From contig NZ_CP081149.1 in NCBI RefSeq assembly GCF_019665785.1, positions 930,001 through 994,000 of the forward strand: a stretch of 64,000 bases of DNA, read 5' to 3'. This document shows positions 16,601-24,488 of the stretch, in pieces; within the stretch, counting starts at the first letter, position 1; the number at the start of each line of letters is the position of its first letter. This DNA is from Deefgea piscis. Its GTDB lineage: Bacteria; Pseudomonadota; Gammaproteobacteria; Burkholderiales; Chitinibacteraceae. The position numbers were made by a program, and so were the translations under genes. Below the pieces are notes generated by a model. It saw only the letters and a list, made by a program, of their open reading frames with translations. It did not search any database and was not told where the DNA came from.

Positions 16601-17548
16601 CTGATAAAAGCCAGCAAAGCCTCGGCTATACATATCGAGCGCCCATGCGCTAAATGTGCCAACGTCTTGGGTGTAGCCAAGGTATGACCCCGCGCCCCAC
16701 GCTTTAGCCAAAATCACTAGGGCGATTAAAGCCAGTGCGGGCGCAGTTTGCTGCCAAGAGCGAGTACCATCGGCCAACGTAGCAAAGGGTTGATTGAGTG
16801 CGCTGCGGTTTTGGATGGCGAGCCATGCTAAGAGTAAAAAAGCCAAGCTGGCGCCAATGACCACGCTATTGACCAGCGCGGCAGAAGGGCTAGATGAGAC
16901 CGCTGGTGCAGGCGGTGGTGGCGTAAAGCTGATGATTTTTGCGCCCGCTGGCGGCTCGCTTTGGCTTAGACTCAGATCGTCAAACCAGGCGGTGCCGGTA
17001 GCTAAGCTGCCGTAAAACCCCAGCCGAGCGGCGACTTTGATTTCTTTTTGCTCGGGGCCGGTTTTGCCCCAAGCGACGATTTGTTGCCAGTCTTGATCGC
17101 CTTTGATATCGCCAACAAATTCCATTGCATCAATGACGCTCAGATTAGCGCCAGTTTTGACTTCATTGGGAATACCGGCGGTTTTCACCCAGCCCGATAG
17201 TCGATACCAGGTATTGGGTTCAACCGGCACGGCTTGGGTGAGTTTGCCATCATCGCCTTGCGGCAGGCTGATTTTGAGCGCTGCGCTGCCGCTATGGCTG
17301 ACCGTGGTATCGCGGCTAGCCTGACTGGCGGGCTCGCCTTGCGTCCAATGATCAAAAGTCCAGCCAGCGGCACCGCCCGATGGGCTCGTCGTTTCGGCGT
17401 CGGCATTGTGCAATAAATTGGCCGCAGTTTCGGCATGCGCAAGGCTGCTGAGGATTGGGAGTAATAATCCCAGCAGAATAATCATCGCCCATTGGCGGGC
17501 TAGCATAGGTGCAGCAGATCGAGGCATGTCAGGCTGACTCAGTTTCAA
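13688..17548 (-). CDS. Large double GT-C glycosyltransferase with PMT (protein O-mannosyltransferase-like) C terminus
   Basis: A 1286-residue membrane protein. After a signal peptide ending SLAHA (about residue 40) comes a carbohydrate-binding-like beta domain (about 41-210). A first GT-C unit spans about 230-640, with its luminal Asp motif near residue 293 (DVGTFSAWALDMYSRG; YFADYPPGYI). A second soluble beta domain (about 720-840; VASVQYHHGLGTGEYALAWSTDGQNW) resembles F5/8-type discoidin domains. The C-terminal GT-C unit is PMT-like, with the acidic DE pair near 865 in MYFDEVYHAHSAWE and THPPLGK. It would transfer a lipid-linked sugar in the periplasm. The facing GT2 and GtrA genes could make and flip the donor. 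Acceptor unknown. Confidence 0.85.
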   Translation of the reverse strand: MKLSQPDMPRSAAPMLARQWAMIILLGLLLPILSSLAHAETAANLLHNADAETTSPSGGAAGWTFDHWTQGEPASQASRDTTVSHSGSAALKISLPQGDDGKLTQAVPVEPNTWYRLSGWVKTAGIPNEVKTGANLSVIDAMEFVGDIKGDQDWQQIVAWGKTGPEQKEIKVAARLGFYGSLATGTAWFDDLSLSQSEPPAGAKIISFTPPPPAPAVSSSPSAALVNSVVIGASLAFLLLAWLAIQNRSALNQPFATLADGTRSWQQTAPALALIALVILAKAWGAGSYLGYTQDVGTFSAWALDMYSRGFAGFYQPGYFADYPPGYITVLWLVGAISNNFGIHYGTPGFLVLLKMPAMLADIAGVVFLLYVAREQHRAWALIAALLWLLNPLAIVTSAFWGQVDSIFTLILAASFLMLERRRIVLAASLYAVAVLFKPQALLVGPIALIALLSLRDRTLQLKALAAAVGTFVLLSLPFTISREPLWIFSLYGGTLASYNYLTLNAFNLYALLGQNWLPNETLLLGLQVSTWAWVLTLSALAAVCWGVIASPQRGPATGRFLYGAFAIFVLFFVLGPKMHERYLFPAAFMGLTAFLVIGDKRVLWLAITASLSTFANTLITLDMMTRLQSSQVPNSNGFMLLCSLVNVILLIQTLRIGYDIFWRGQIKTDTDTDQTESLDTADQALPQSPRADLCEPLPLAPVSRSAWLALAGICLLYSIAAFTYLGNFASPQKFWQPHIGTDSAVYDLGQIKSVASVQYHHGLGTGEYALAWSTDGQNWVNSTGIIVDNRFAEFRWRSVPANLAARYLKVNLSTGALQMNELALRDHQGQLLALQQISGPSQANALIDEQDKTATQSTALNGMYFDEVYHAHSAWEILQGIDATENTHPPLGKIIIAIGVAIFGMNPFGFRFMGVTFGILMLPVFFGLSRRLLRSEPFALLATALLAVDFMHFTQTRIATIDTYGVFFILASAYWMLRFMQSEPAKNHWQTDIKSLLLCGTMFGLGAASKWIVLYHGVGLAALYTWHLWRQAQVARQLPPALPDQRGYTQWLIQTLLVSVLGFIVIPLLIYTAAYIPLMQATGQGIGGMLANQSSMLQYHSQLKATHPFSSFWYEWPTMAKPMWYYGGSEWTGPAKVSTIIAFGNPITWYLGTLAFLVLLGWRMLLANAKTSAALWTLSAQQKMAMGFILIAGLAQFLPWAVIPRKLVFIYHFFASVPFIILALVWLLQTVQLNNANRTWAKYLPWSVFGVALILFIAYFPAISGLPVPRGWLEFISHGPIALYF

Positions 17549-17992
17549 GCAAAGTGAGCACTATAGCGACTCTGAATCCTTACGCCTAGCGCGGCATTCA
17601 GAATCATTTGGCGTTAATCGCTGGTCATCATGGCGGAGAAACAGTGCTTTTCTTACAAAATGAAGCCAGCTATGGTTTGGCTGCGATACTGCAGTGCAAT
17701 ATCGACGGCGCTATATTAGTGAACGCTAAAGCGTTTGCTGGCTTGGCTTTGTCGTGTAATTGCATCACTCTGAGTGACTGACTCGCTGAAAACAAAACCA
17801 CAGCTCAGCTTGAGGTGAACTGGGCTTTCCAAGGTCTCGGTGATGCTGTAAGGTTGTGAGTCGTTGGTCAGACAATATAAAAATTATAAATAGCTTTAGC
17901 GGCTATTGGCGTTTAGTTTTCTGCCGCGCTGGCGCGGCTGGAAAAATGCCAACAGACCCGAGGCTGAGCGCCATCCGAGCGCAGGAGGGGAC
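17549..17992. other. Divergent intergenic region between the PMT-like gene and the GT2 gene
   Basis: About 440 bases holding the two divergent promoters. A short GC-rich stem (GCCGCGC/GCGCGGC) sits at about 17922-17937. No tRNA, riboswitch or convincing small ORF seen. Confidence 0.4.
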
Positions 17993-18937
17993 ATGCAACA
18001 ACGTTTATCTGTGGTTATTCCGTGTTACAACGAAGAAGAAGTCATTGCCGAAACGCTGCGGCGTTTGGCCGAGTTTCGCGCCATGGTTGTCGATATGGAT
18101 TGCGAGTTTATTTTTGTCGATGACGGCAGTAAAGATCGAACTCGCGCCTTATTACTCGCCGCACAGGCCGAAAATCCAGAAATGCGGGTGATTGGTTTTG
18201 CGCGTAATTTTGGTCATCAAACTGCGGTTACTGCAGGTATTGATGCCGCTAGCGGTGATGCGGTGGTGTTAATCGACGCCGATTTGCAAGATCCACCGGA
18301 AGTCATTAGTGAAATGATCGCCTTATGGCGTAATGGTTATCATGTGGTGTATGGCACGCGGGTTGATCGTCCCGGCGAATCGGCGTTTAAGCTGATTACT
18401 GCCAGAGCATTTTATCGGGTGCTCAATCAACTCTCAGACGTGCCGATTCCGCTGGATACTGGCGATTTTCGTTTAATGGATAGGCAGGTGGTCGAGGTGC
18501 TCAAAGCCATGCCTGAGCGCGATCGCTTTGTGCGCGGCATGGTGAGCTGGGTGGGGTTTAAACAGGTGGCCTTGCCTTATCGCCGTGCCGAGCGTTTTGC
18601 TGGCGAGAGTAAATATCCACTGCGCAAAATGGTGCGTTTTGCTACCGACGGCATTTTGTCTTTTTCAACTAAGCCGCTGCAGCTATCGATCACGATTGGT
18701 TTAGTCGCTTCATTTTTGGCCTTGATCGGGATTATCAATACGCTGATCGTGCGTTTAACCACCACCGATTGGGTGGCCGGTTGGGCTGAGATTATGGTGG
18801 CGATTCTGTTTATCGGCGGGGTGCAATTGCTGTGCATTGGGATTTTGGGGGAGTATATCGGGCGGATATATAACGAAATAAAACGCCGTCCTTTATACGT
18901 GGTGCAAGATCGCATTGGTTTTCCACCGAAAGAATAA
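17993..18937 (+). CDS. GT2 polyprenyl-phosphate glycosyltransferase (DPM1/GtrB-like)
   Basis: A 314-residue protein from ATG 17993, chosen because GCAGGAGGGG precedes it by a few bases; an upstream in-frame extension lacks family similarity. The GT-A domain has VVIPCYNEEEVI, EFIFVDDGSKDRT, the DADLQDPPEVI metal motif and GTRVDRPGES, followed by DTGDFRLMDR. Two C-terminal membrane helices (LSITIGLVASFLALIGIINTL; IMVAILFIGGVQLLCIGILGEYIG) anchor it to the inner membrane as in GtrB/ArnC proteins. It transfers a sugar from a nucleotide donor to undecaprenyl or dolichyl-type phosphate. The sugar cannot be told from sequence. Confidence 0.92.
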   Translation: MQQRLSVVIPCYNEEEVIAETLRRLAEFRAMVVDMDCEFIFVDDGSKDRTRALLLAAQAENPEMRVIGFARNFGHQTAVTAGIDAASGDAVVLIDADLQDPPEVISEMIALWRNGYHVVYGTRVDRPGESAFKLITARAFYRVLNQLSDVPIPLDTGDFRLMDRQVVEVLKAMPERDRFVRGMVSWVGFKQVALPYRRAERFAGESKYPLRKMVRFATDGILSFSTKPLQLSITIGLVASFLALIGIINTLIVRLTTTDWVAGWAEIMVAILFIGGVQLLCIGILGEYIGRIYNEIKRRPLYVVQDRIGFPPKE

Positions 18938-19042
18938 TGTTGAGTTCTTGCAGCCTTGTCTCGCCTGGTCGTGCTCGATGTACGGCCTAAGGCTTGCACG
19001 GCCTGCCAAACCATATTGCACCAGCACTTATTGGGTTAATCG

Positions 19043-19447
19043 ATGCACAACACGGTAAAAAAATTTTTCATCTTTGCCGCTGTGGGGGTTTGCGGTACGG
19101 CGATTCAATATTTGGTGCTGTGGTTGGGCGTTGAATTATTGGCGCTCAAAGCGGCCGTGGCATCGGGTATTGGTTACGCGCTGGGCTCGGTGGCGAATTA
19201 TTTATTAAATTACTTTTTAACCTTTAAGCAGCACGGTCAGCCGCATCGAGAAGCCATCAGTAAGTTTTATACCATTACCGGTATCGGCTGGTGTATCAAT
19301 ACGGGCTTGATGGCGATCTTGGTTGGGCATTGGCTTTGGGGGTATTGGCCAGCGCAATTATTAGCCACGGCGGTAGGTTTGCTGTGGAATTTTAGTGGCA
19401 GCCATTGGTGGGCATTTCGGCAGAAGCAAGTAGGGGGTATTGATTAG
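19043..19447 (+). CDS. GtrA-family membrane protein, putative lipid-linked sugar flippase
   Basis: A 134-residue protein with four hydrophobic helices (FIFAAVGVCGTAIQYLVLWLGV; AVASGIGYALGSVANYLLNYFLTF; FYTITGIGWCINTGLMAILVG; LLATAVGLLWNFSGSHWWAF), the GtrA topology. Members are thought to move polyprenyl-phosphate sugars across the inner membrane. It follows the GtrB-like gene by 105 bases and would deliver the donor to the facing PMT-like protein. The last codons and stop (TAG 19445-19447) lie inside a 49-bp intergenic repeat. Confidence 0.9.
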   Translation: MHNTVKKFFIFAAVGVCGTAIQYLVLWLGVELLALKAAVASGIGYALGSVANYLLNYFLTFKQHGQPHREAISKFYTITGIGWCINTGLMAILVGHWLWGYWPAQLLATAVGLLWNFSGSHWWAFRQKQVGGID

Positions 19448-19483
19448 TTGGCATTGTAGAATATAGCTTAGAGTTATATACCC
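19435..19483 (+). repeat. 49-bp intergenic palindromic element, copy A
   Basis: Begins GGGTATTGAT and ends TATATACCC, exactly 49 bases, like five other copies in the window. The stop codon of the gtrA-type gene falls inside it. Confidence 0.75.
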
Positions 19484-19542
19484 ACGTATTTTTTGCTCTT
19501 TTGATTCGGTGTTGATGGTTTTAAGTGCCTGCGGTATGACTA

Positions 19543-19579
19543 ATGCCGTTCACTTAAGCCAAGTGAGCGGCATTTTTTT
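19543..19579 (+). terminator. Intrinsic terminator downstream of the gtrA-type gene
   Basis: Stem AATGCCG-TTCACTT/AAGTGAG-CGGCATT with a 5-base loop and a following T-run. Confidence 0.8.
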
Positions 19580-19649
19580 CTCGATCTCATTGCTGGTGTC
19601 GCTTTTGACGCCAAGGTGCCGAGAAAATCAATCGAAAAACTCTGAATTT

Positions 19650-19673
19650 CCTCCGCGCCTCCGCGCCTCTGCG
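19650..19673 (+). repeat. Three tandem 8-bp units CCTCCGCG, CCTCCGCG, CCTCTGCG
   Basis: Direct tandem octamers in the non-coding interval, flanked at a distance by the inverted pair GTTCACTTAA/TTAAGTGAAC. Similar CCTCCGCG-CCTCTGCG strings recur in many bacterial intergenic regions, from memory; origin unknown. Confidence 0.6.
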
Positions 19674-19818
19674 TCAGGTTTTCAGGGTTTATCGTTAAGT
19701 GAACTGTATTTCTACGGTATGACGGTTTATAGAGCGTTGCGCTTGCGAGATTTTTTGTAATTTGCCCGCCAGATTGGCGGGCAAATTTTTAGCTGCTTCG
19801 TTTTGTTATCAGTGGCAA

Positions 19819-20217
19819 TCAACCAAATAGTTTACCTTTGATTAAATTCATTGCCGCACCCATGACATCGGTGTTGCCAGCTTCGATTTGGCCATTTGGC
19901 GTTAAGCTATCGATTAATTGTGGCAATAGGCTCGAGATTTGTCCTGCTGCAGTGGCTGGGTCAATACCTAATTTGTCGGCGATGCCAGCGACGGTTTCGT
20001 TACCGAGCACCGCTTCAATTTGCTCGCTGGAGATCGGTAGATTTTGACCGCTGGCGACCCATGATTGGGCGATTTCACCTAAACCGCCATTTTGAAATTT
20101 TTCCACCACGCCAGCAACGCCGCCTTGTTGTTCAAGTAAGGTGCTGAGCATGCCCATTGTGCCTTCGCTATTGCTGCCACCGAGAAATTGACCAGCTAAA
20201 GAATCGAGTAAACCCAT
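19819..20217 (-). CDS. YidB-like protein (DUF937 family)
   Basis: A 132-residue soluble protein. MGLLDSLAGQFLGG is the typical start, and the GIADKLGIDPATAAGQISSLLPQLIDSLTPNGQI segment is the family core. The middle is glycine-rich (QNGGLGEIAQSWVASGQNLPISSEQIEAVLG). Shine-Dalgarno AGGAAAA precedes ATG 20217. YidB-like proteins have no settled function. Monocistronic, convergent with the gtrA-type gene. Confidence 0.88.
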   Translation of the reverse strand: MGLLDSLAGQFLGGSNSEGTMGMLSTLLEQQGGVAGVVEKFQNGGLGEIAQSWVASGQNLPISSEQIEAVLGNETVAGIADKLGIDPATAAGQISSLLPQLIDSLTPNGQIEAGNTDVMGAAMNLIKGKLFG

Positions 20218-20352
20218 GATATTTTCCTATGAAAGTAAGGGGGAGAAGCGCTCTGCGCAGATTGAGCTTGCGACTTATTCTTAGGGAGGGGATTGATAAA
20301 AACAAGTTAAATTTTAGATTCGCGATGTTGGAGTTGGCCAATAGCGGGGAAT

Positions 20353-22428
20353 CTATCGTGTTTGATTGGGCTGAAATTGTTCAAGATTGCGTGTAAATAA
20401 AACGGCAAATTCATCGGCAGGAATGGGCCGGCTTAATAGATATCCTTGAATTTGATCACACGCCGTTTTTTGTAAAAAGCTTAATTGATCCGCGGTTTCT
20501 ACCCCTTCAGCAATCAGTCGTAAATTCAAGCTACTGGCAATGCCGCAAATGGCGTTCACAATCCCCGCGCTGCCAGGATTATCCGGCAGACCACGAATAA
20601 AGCTTTGATCGATTTTAAGGTAGTCGAGGGTAAATCGTTGTAAATACGATAAATTGGAATAACCCGTCCCAAAGTCGTCAAGCGCTAAAGAAAACCCGGC
20701 GGCTTTTAGATTCAGTAAGAGACTGAGTGTCGCTTCGTCGTTTTTCATCAGCATGGATTCAGTGAGTTCTAGCTCGATACGTTGGGCTTGAATCTGATGC
20801 TGTTTTAGTTTGTTTAATAACAGATCAGTTAAATTGATTTTAAATTGTTGCGCCGATAAATTGATCGATAAACGATTGAGCTCGATTCCGGCTTGATCCC
20901 ATTGCGCTAATTGCCCAATGGCTTCGGACAGCACCCATTCGCCAATCTGTACGATCAGCCCAGTTTCTTCGGCAAAAGGGATAAATTCAGCTGGCGATAT
21001 AAAGCCACGGCTTGGATGTTGCCAGCGAATCAATGCTTCTGCGCCTACAATCCGGGTATTTTGCGTGTTGTATTGCGCTTGGTAAAAAAGTTTTAATTCG
21101 TTGCGCTCTAAGGCGTGGTGCAATTCGCTAGATAGTTTTAAACGCGCCATCGAGCGTTGATTCATTTCGGGGGAATAAAACAATAAATCTTGCTGCGCTT
21201 GCTTACCACGATGCAAGGCCACTGCGGCTTGATTGATGAGTTTTTCGGCATCGCGACCATCGTCGGGGTAAATACTGATGCCGATATACGCTTTGAGCAG
21301 TAGTTCTTCTTCTGAGAGCAGAAAAGGCTGACTAATTCGAAGTAAAACCCTTTGCGCCACCATCGCGGCATCATCACGGTGGCGAATATCAAATAAGCCA
21401 ATATAAAACTCATCGGCCGCAAAGCGCGAAACTACGTCTTCATCGCGTAAGCTGGCACGTATTCTTTGGCCAACTTCGATTAAGACTTGGTCGGCGGCGG
21501 TATGGCCAAAAGAGTCGTTTAGCGCTTTAAAACGGGCAATGTTAAAGCATAATAAAGCCCCATGATGGTGGTTGCGGCGCGCCTCGCTCAAGGCTTGCTC
21601 AAGCAAGGTAAAGAGCATGGTGCGATTGGGGAGGTTGGTTAGTGGGTCAAAATAAGCCAAGCGATGCAATTGGGCTTCGGCGTGTTTTTTTTCAGTCAGG
21701 TCGGAAAAAATTGCAAAATAATGCGTTAAATCGCCGCGTTTGTTTCTGACTCCGCTGATGGCCAAATGAATTGGATAGCGCTCACCCGAGGCGCGTTCAT
21801 CCCAGAGTTCACCTTCCCAATGGCCAATTCGTTCAAGTAAATCGTACATTTGCTGCAAGAAGGACGATTCTCTTTGTTGCGCCAGCATAAAGCTGGGGAG
21901 TTGCCCTAGGGTTTGCTCTAGTTTTCGCTCAGTAATGTGGTGATACGCTGCATTACAGCCAACACAGCTAAAGCGTAAATTGGTAATCACAATCGCATCA
22001 GGGGCTTGCTCTAGAATGTGGCTATACAGCTTATTTTTTTCTTCGACCGCTAATTGTTCGGTGATATCGGTCAGGTAACCAATCATGCGGATTGGTTTGT
22101 GCTCGTCATTGCGAATGAGGGTGAGGTGAATATTGGCCCAGAATACCGCGCCATTTTTTTTGCGCCGCAAAACTTCCATTTGCGCGTGACCGCTCATCAT
22201 CACCGCATCAATTAGTTCACTGTCATCGCCACTTTCATCGGCATACAGCATCAAAATATGCTTGCCAAGTACATCGTCGGCACAGTAGCCAAACAGTTGT
22301 TCAGCGCCTTTATTCCAGCCGGTAATATAGCCTTGTAAATCGAGGGTAATTAAAGACGCCGCCAGATCATTAACGATCAAGCTGCTGGGGCCAAGTTCAT
22401 TGAGTGTCGACACGTTACAGCGACTCAC
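20353..22428 (-). CDS. PAS-PAS-GGDEF-EAL protein, GGDEF site degenerate
   Basis: A 691-residue cytoplasmic signalling protein. Two PAS domains with PAC segments occupy about 10-255 (LITLDLQGYITGWNKGAEQLFGY; GAVFWANIHLTL), then a GGDEF domain (about 255-420) whose signature is FAADEF near residue 334 instead of GGDEF, so cyclase activity is unlikely. The EAL domain (about 430-680) has EALIRWQHP, the ELTES segment, DDFGTGYSNL and LKIDQSFIRG, so c-di-GMP hydrolysis is likely. The start is GTG 22428, inside the 3' end of the HDOD gene (14-base overlap), which suggests translational coupling. Confidence 0.9.
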   Translation of the reverse strand: MSRCNVSTLNELGPSSLIVNDLAASLITLDLQGYITGWNKGAEQLFGYCADDVLGKHILMLYADESGDDSELIDAVMMSGHAQMEVLRRKKNGAVFWANIHLTLIRNDEHKPIRMIGYLTDITEQLAVEEKNKLYSHILEQAPDAIVITNLRFSCVGCNAAYHHITERKLEQTLGQLPSFMLAQQRESSFLQQMYDLLERIGHWEGELWDERASGERYPIHLAISGVRNKRGDLTHYFAIFSDLTEKKHAEAQLHRLAYFDPLTNLPNRTMLFTLLEQALSEARRNHHHGALLCFNIARFKALNDSFGHTAADQVLIEVGQRIRASLRDEDVVSRFAADEFYIGLFDIRHRDDAAMVAQRVLLRISQPFLLSEEELLLKAYIGISIYPDDGRDAEKLINQAAVALHRGKQAQQDLLFYSPEMNQRSMARLKLSSELHHALERNELKLFYQAQYNTQNTRIVGAEALIRWQHPSRGFISPAEFIPFAEETGLIVQIGEWVLSEAIGQLAQWDQAGIELNRLSINLSAQQFKINLTDLLLNKLKQHQIQAQRIELELTESMLMKNDEATLSLLLNLKAAGFSLALDDFGTGYSNLSYLQRFTLDYLKIDQSFIRGLPDNPGSAGIVNAICGIASSLNLRLIAEGVETADQLSFLQKTACDQIQGYLLSRPIPADEFAVLFTRNLEQFQPNQTR

Positions 22429-23362
22429 GTACTAAGCGATGCACCCAAGCAATGGCTTGAATTTCGCTATTGATCCATTTTGTTTGCTTGGCTAGTAAGG
22501 GCGCAATCAAGGCATGCTCTGTGTCTCCGGCCTCAAGCGCGCTCAATTGGACTAAGGCGGCACCCAAAATACCATCACCCGCAATTAACGCTGAACGTAA
22601 ATGCTCATCCAGTGGCAGCGGGGCCAATAATTGCTGCAAGGGTTCACCAAATAGTCGATCCAGCAGGGATAGCATGCCGCATAAAAAAGCTTCATCGGCT
22701 TGTATATTGCCAAGCCAGCCTTGTTCGGCCCATTGCGCCATGCGTTTACCACGCAGCGCTGCGGCAATCAGTAATGCCGGTTTGCCGCTTTCGCCATATT
22801 GTTCGGCATAGATCAGCAGCTGTAGCCAACGTTGTAGTTGGCGCCGACCCAATAGGGTAATGGCTTGGCGGATGCTGCGCGCGGGCGTGGCGTTCCCCAT
22901 CCCGACTGAGTTAACTAGGCGTAGCAAATTCAGCATCAGTTGTGGGGCTTTGGCCAATGCGGTTTCAAGTTGAGCGATTTCTGCATCGCTAACAATCAAA
23001 CTGAGTACTTCTAGTAGTACAGGGCGGCTTGGATTGCTGGTGCTGCTTGGATTCGATGCTTCGGTAAACCATGGTCCGCAAACGGCATCATGCGGGTTAA
23101 GTTGGCTTAAGCTTGCAGTATGCTGCACGTTGAAATGTAAATGTCCGCCTTGTGGTAGTGCAATACCCTGTTCGTCGCGTATTAAGGCTATCAATGGGGA
23201 TGGGAGTGGTGCTGCAGTATCATCGAGAAGCATACATGGCAGGCTCAGTAATTCGTAGCTATGACAGGCCTCGCTGAGCGCATCGGCATCGTGTTGTGCG
23301 TGATGGGCAAAGAGTCCGATCCAATTTTGCTGCGTGTCCCAAACTAGCTCAAAAAAAATCAT
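22415..23362 (-). CDS. HDOD-domain protein
   Basis: About 315 residues from ATG 23362 (an in-frame TTG at 23377 is the alternative). An N-terminal region of about 110 residues without clear family membership precedes an HDOD domain, with NLLRLVNSVGMGNATPARSIRQAITLLGRRQLQRWL as its core. In YuxH/CdgJ-type proteins an EAL domain is joined to HDOD; here an HDOD protein overlaps the gene of an EAL protein, suggesting the same partnership from two chains. The N terminus (FFELVWDTQQNW, YELLSLP) might be a relic of an EAL domain, but that is speculative. Role probably c-di-GMP-linked motility control. Confidence 0.82.
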   Translation of the reverse strand: MIFFELVWDTQQNWIGLFAHHAQHDADALSEACHSYELLSLPCMLLDDTAAPLPSPLIALIRDEQGIALPQGGHLHFNVQHTASLSQLNPHDAVCGPWFTEASNPSSTSNPSRPVLLEVLSLIVSDAEIAQLETALAKAPQLMLNLLRLVNSVGMGNATPARSIRQAITLLGRRQLQRWLQLLIYAEQYGESGKPALLIAAALRGKRMAQWAEQGWLGNIQADEAFLCGMLSLLDRLFGEPLQQLLAPLPLDEHLRSALIAGDGILGAALVQLSALEAGDTEHALIAPLLAKQTKWINSEIQAIAWVHRLVRESL

Positions 23363-23377
23363 CGACTGTGTTCTCAA

Positions 23378-23710
23378 GAAGGTGTTTTTTTAAGGCTAGG
23401 ACTTGGATCTACTTACGGCAAGATTTACTTTTTTGAATTTTACTTTTGTTTTTATTTACATCGAGTGGTAGATTCTAAAGGCTTTATTGGATTGCAAGCT
23501 GTTGAATTATGGGAATTAGATTTTCTTTGCCCATATGCAGTGCGTCGGCTTGCAACAGAGTGTGCGTATGCTGTATTGCTAATGACCTTGTACAATGGAT
23601 GTGAGCAAGGTAGTGCAGTGCGGCTCTGTTTTTAGCGCCTGCAATGAGCGACTTTCAATCTAAGATCAAAGCGTCTGTAGCCTGATGGCGCGTAACTGAA
23701 GTGACTCATC
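23378..23710. other. Divergent intergenic region between HDOD and LOG genes
   Basis: About 330 bases, AT-rich near 23400-23470. Expected to hold the promoters of both units. No RNA gene, repeat or ORF recognised. Confidence 0.4.
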
Positions 23711-24454
23711 ATGATTAATGAATATAACAAACCCATCGGCACGATTGACGATGAAGAGGCGCTGGATATTGTGGGTTCAGCGGTTTTAAAACTTTGGGAT
23801 GCGGTGGATGATTTATCGCGCCTGCGGCCAGCGCATACGCCGGATTATCATGTGACGATTTTTGGTTCGGCACGTATTGAAGATAATACGCCAGCGTATG
23901 AAGCGGTGAAGCAATTGGCTTCGCAATTGGCGGCGATGGGCTGCCATATTGTAACCGGCGGTGGACCGGGCTTAATGCAAGCGGCCAATGAAGGCGCCAG
24001 TCAAGGTGCCCCCAATAAGCCTGAGGCTTCGGTGGGGATTCGGATTGATTTGGATTTTGAGCAGAATGTGAACGATTTTGTTGGGCGTGTATTTGAACAT
24101 AAAACGTTTTTCTCGCGCTTACATCATTTTATTATGCGCTCGAATGCGTTTATTGTGACGCCCGGTGGCATTGGTACTTTGCTTGAATTGTCGATGGTCT
24201 GGCAATTGATTCAGGTACGTAAGCTCTACGATACGCCGATTATTTTAGTTGGCGAAATGTGGCACGAGCTGGTGGATTGGGCACAACACCATATGGTCGA
24301 CAATAACGCCGGTTTAGCCAGCGCCGTTGATATGCAAATTCCGATCGTGGTTGATTCGATCGAAGACGCAGTGCAGTTGATTCGTGAGCATCATGCGCGA
24401 TGGCAAAAAATCGATGGTGAGTTCAAGCAAATTCGAACTTCACCACCGCGTTAA
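23711..24454 (+). CDS. LOG-family nucleotide 5'-monophosphate phosphoribohydrolase-like protein
   Basis: A 247-residue protein of the TIGR00730/LOG family, often mislabelled lysine decarboxylase. The nucleotide-binding loop GGGPGLMQAANEGA and the signature PGGIGTLLE are intact, with the catalytic Arg/Glu expected in these motifs (MRSNAFIVTPGG). Such enzymes split AMP-type nucleotides to base and ribose 5-phosphate; the plant homologues activate cytokinins. An N-terminal extension of about 45 residues precedes the Rossmann core (YHVTIFGSARIE). It stands alone, convergent with hemG. Confidence 0.9.
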   Translation: MINEYNKPIGTIDDEEALDIVGSAVLKLWDAVDDLSRLRPAHTPDYHVTIFGSARIEDNTPAYEAVKQLASQLAAMGCHIVTGGGPGLMQAANEGASQGAPNKPEASVGIRIDLDFEQNVNDFVGRVFEHKTFFSRLHHFIMRSNAFIVTPGGIGTLLELSMVWQLIQVRKLYDTPIILVGEMWHELVDWAQHHMVDNNAGLASAVDMQIPIVVDSIEDAVQLIREHHARWQKIDGEFKQIRTSPPR

Positions 24455-24460
24455 TCTTCA

Positions 24461-24488
24461 GCGCCAAACTGCTACAGCGGTTTGGCGT
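24461..24488. terminator. Terminator between LOG gene and hemG
   Basis: Inverted repeat CGCCAAAC/GTTTGGCG with an inner CTG/CAG extension, followed by a T-rich stretch; it overlaps the hemG stop codon. Confidence 0.65.

Larger units (their letters stand above)
19448..19818. other. Intergenic region with repeat-like sequence between gtrA-type and yidB-like genes
   Basis: About 370 bases. It contains the end of the 49-bp element, a terminator hairpin (19543-19579), an 8-bp tandem motif (19650-19673) and an inverted pair GTTCACTTAA (19548-19557)/TTAAGTGAAC (19694-19703), plus direct copies of CGGTATGAC at about 19532 and 19715. No believable gene. Confidence 0.5.

Noticed and set aside
19509..19760. 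An 83-codon plus-strand open frame
   Set aside because: It crosses a terminator hairpin and the CCTCCGCG octamers; its residues (PPRLRASA) simply translate the repeat and it has no ribosome site.
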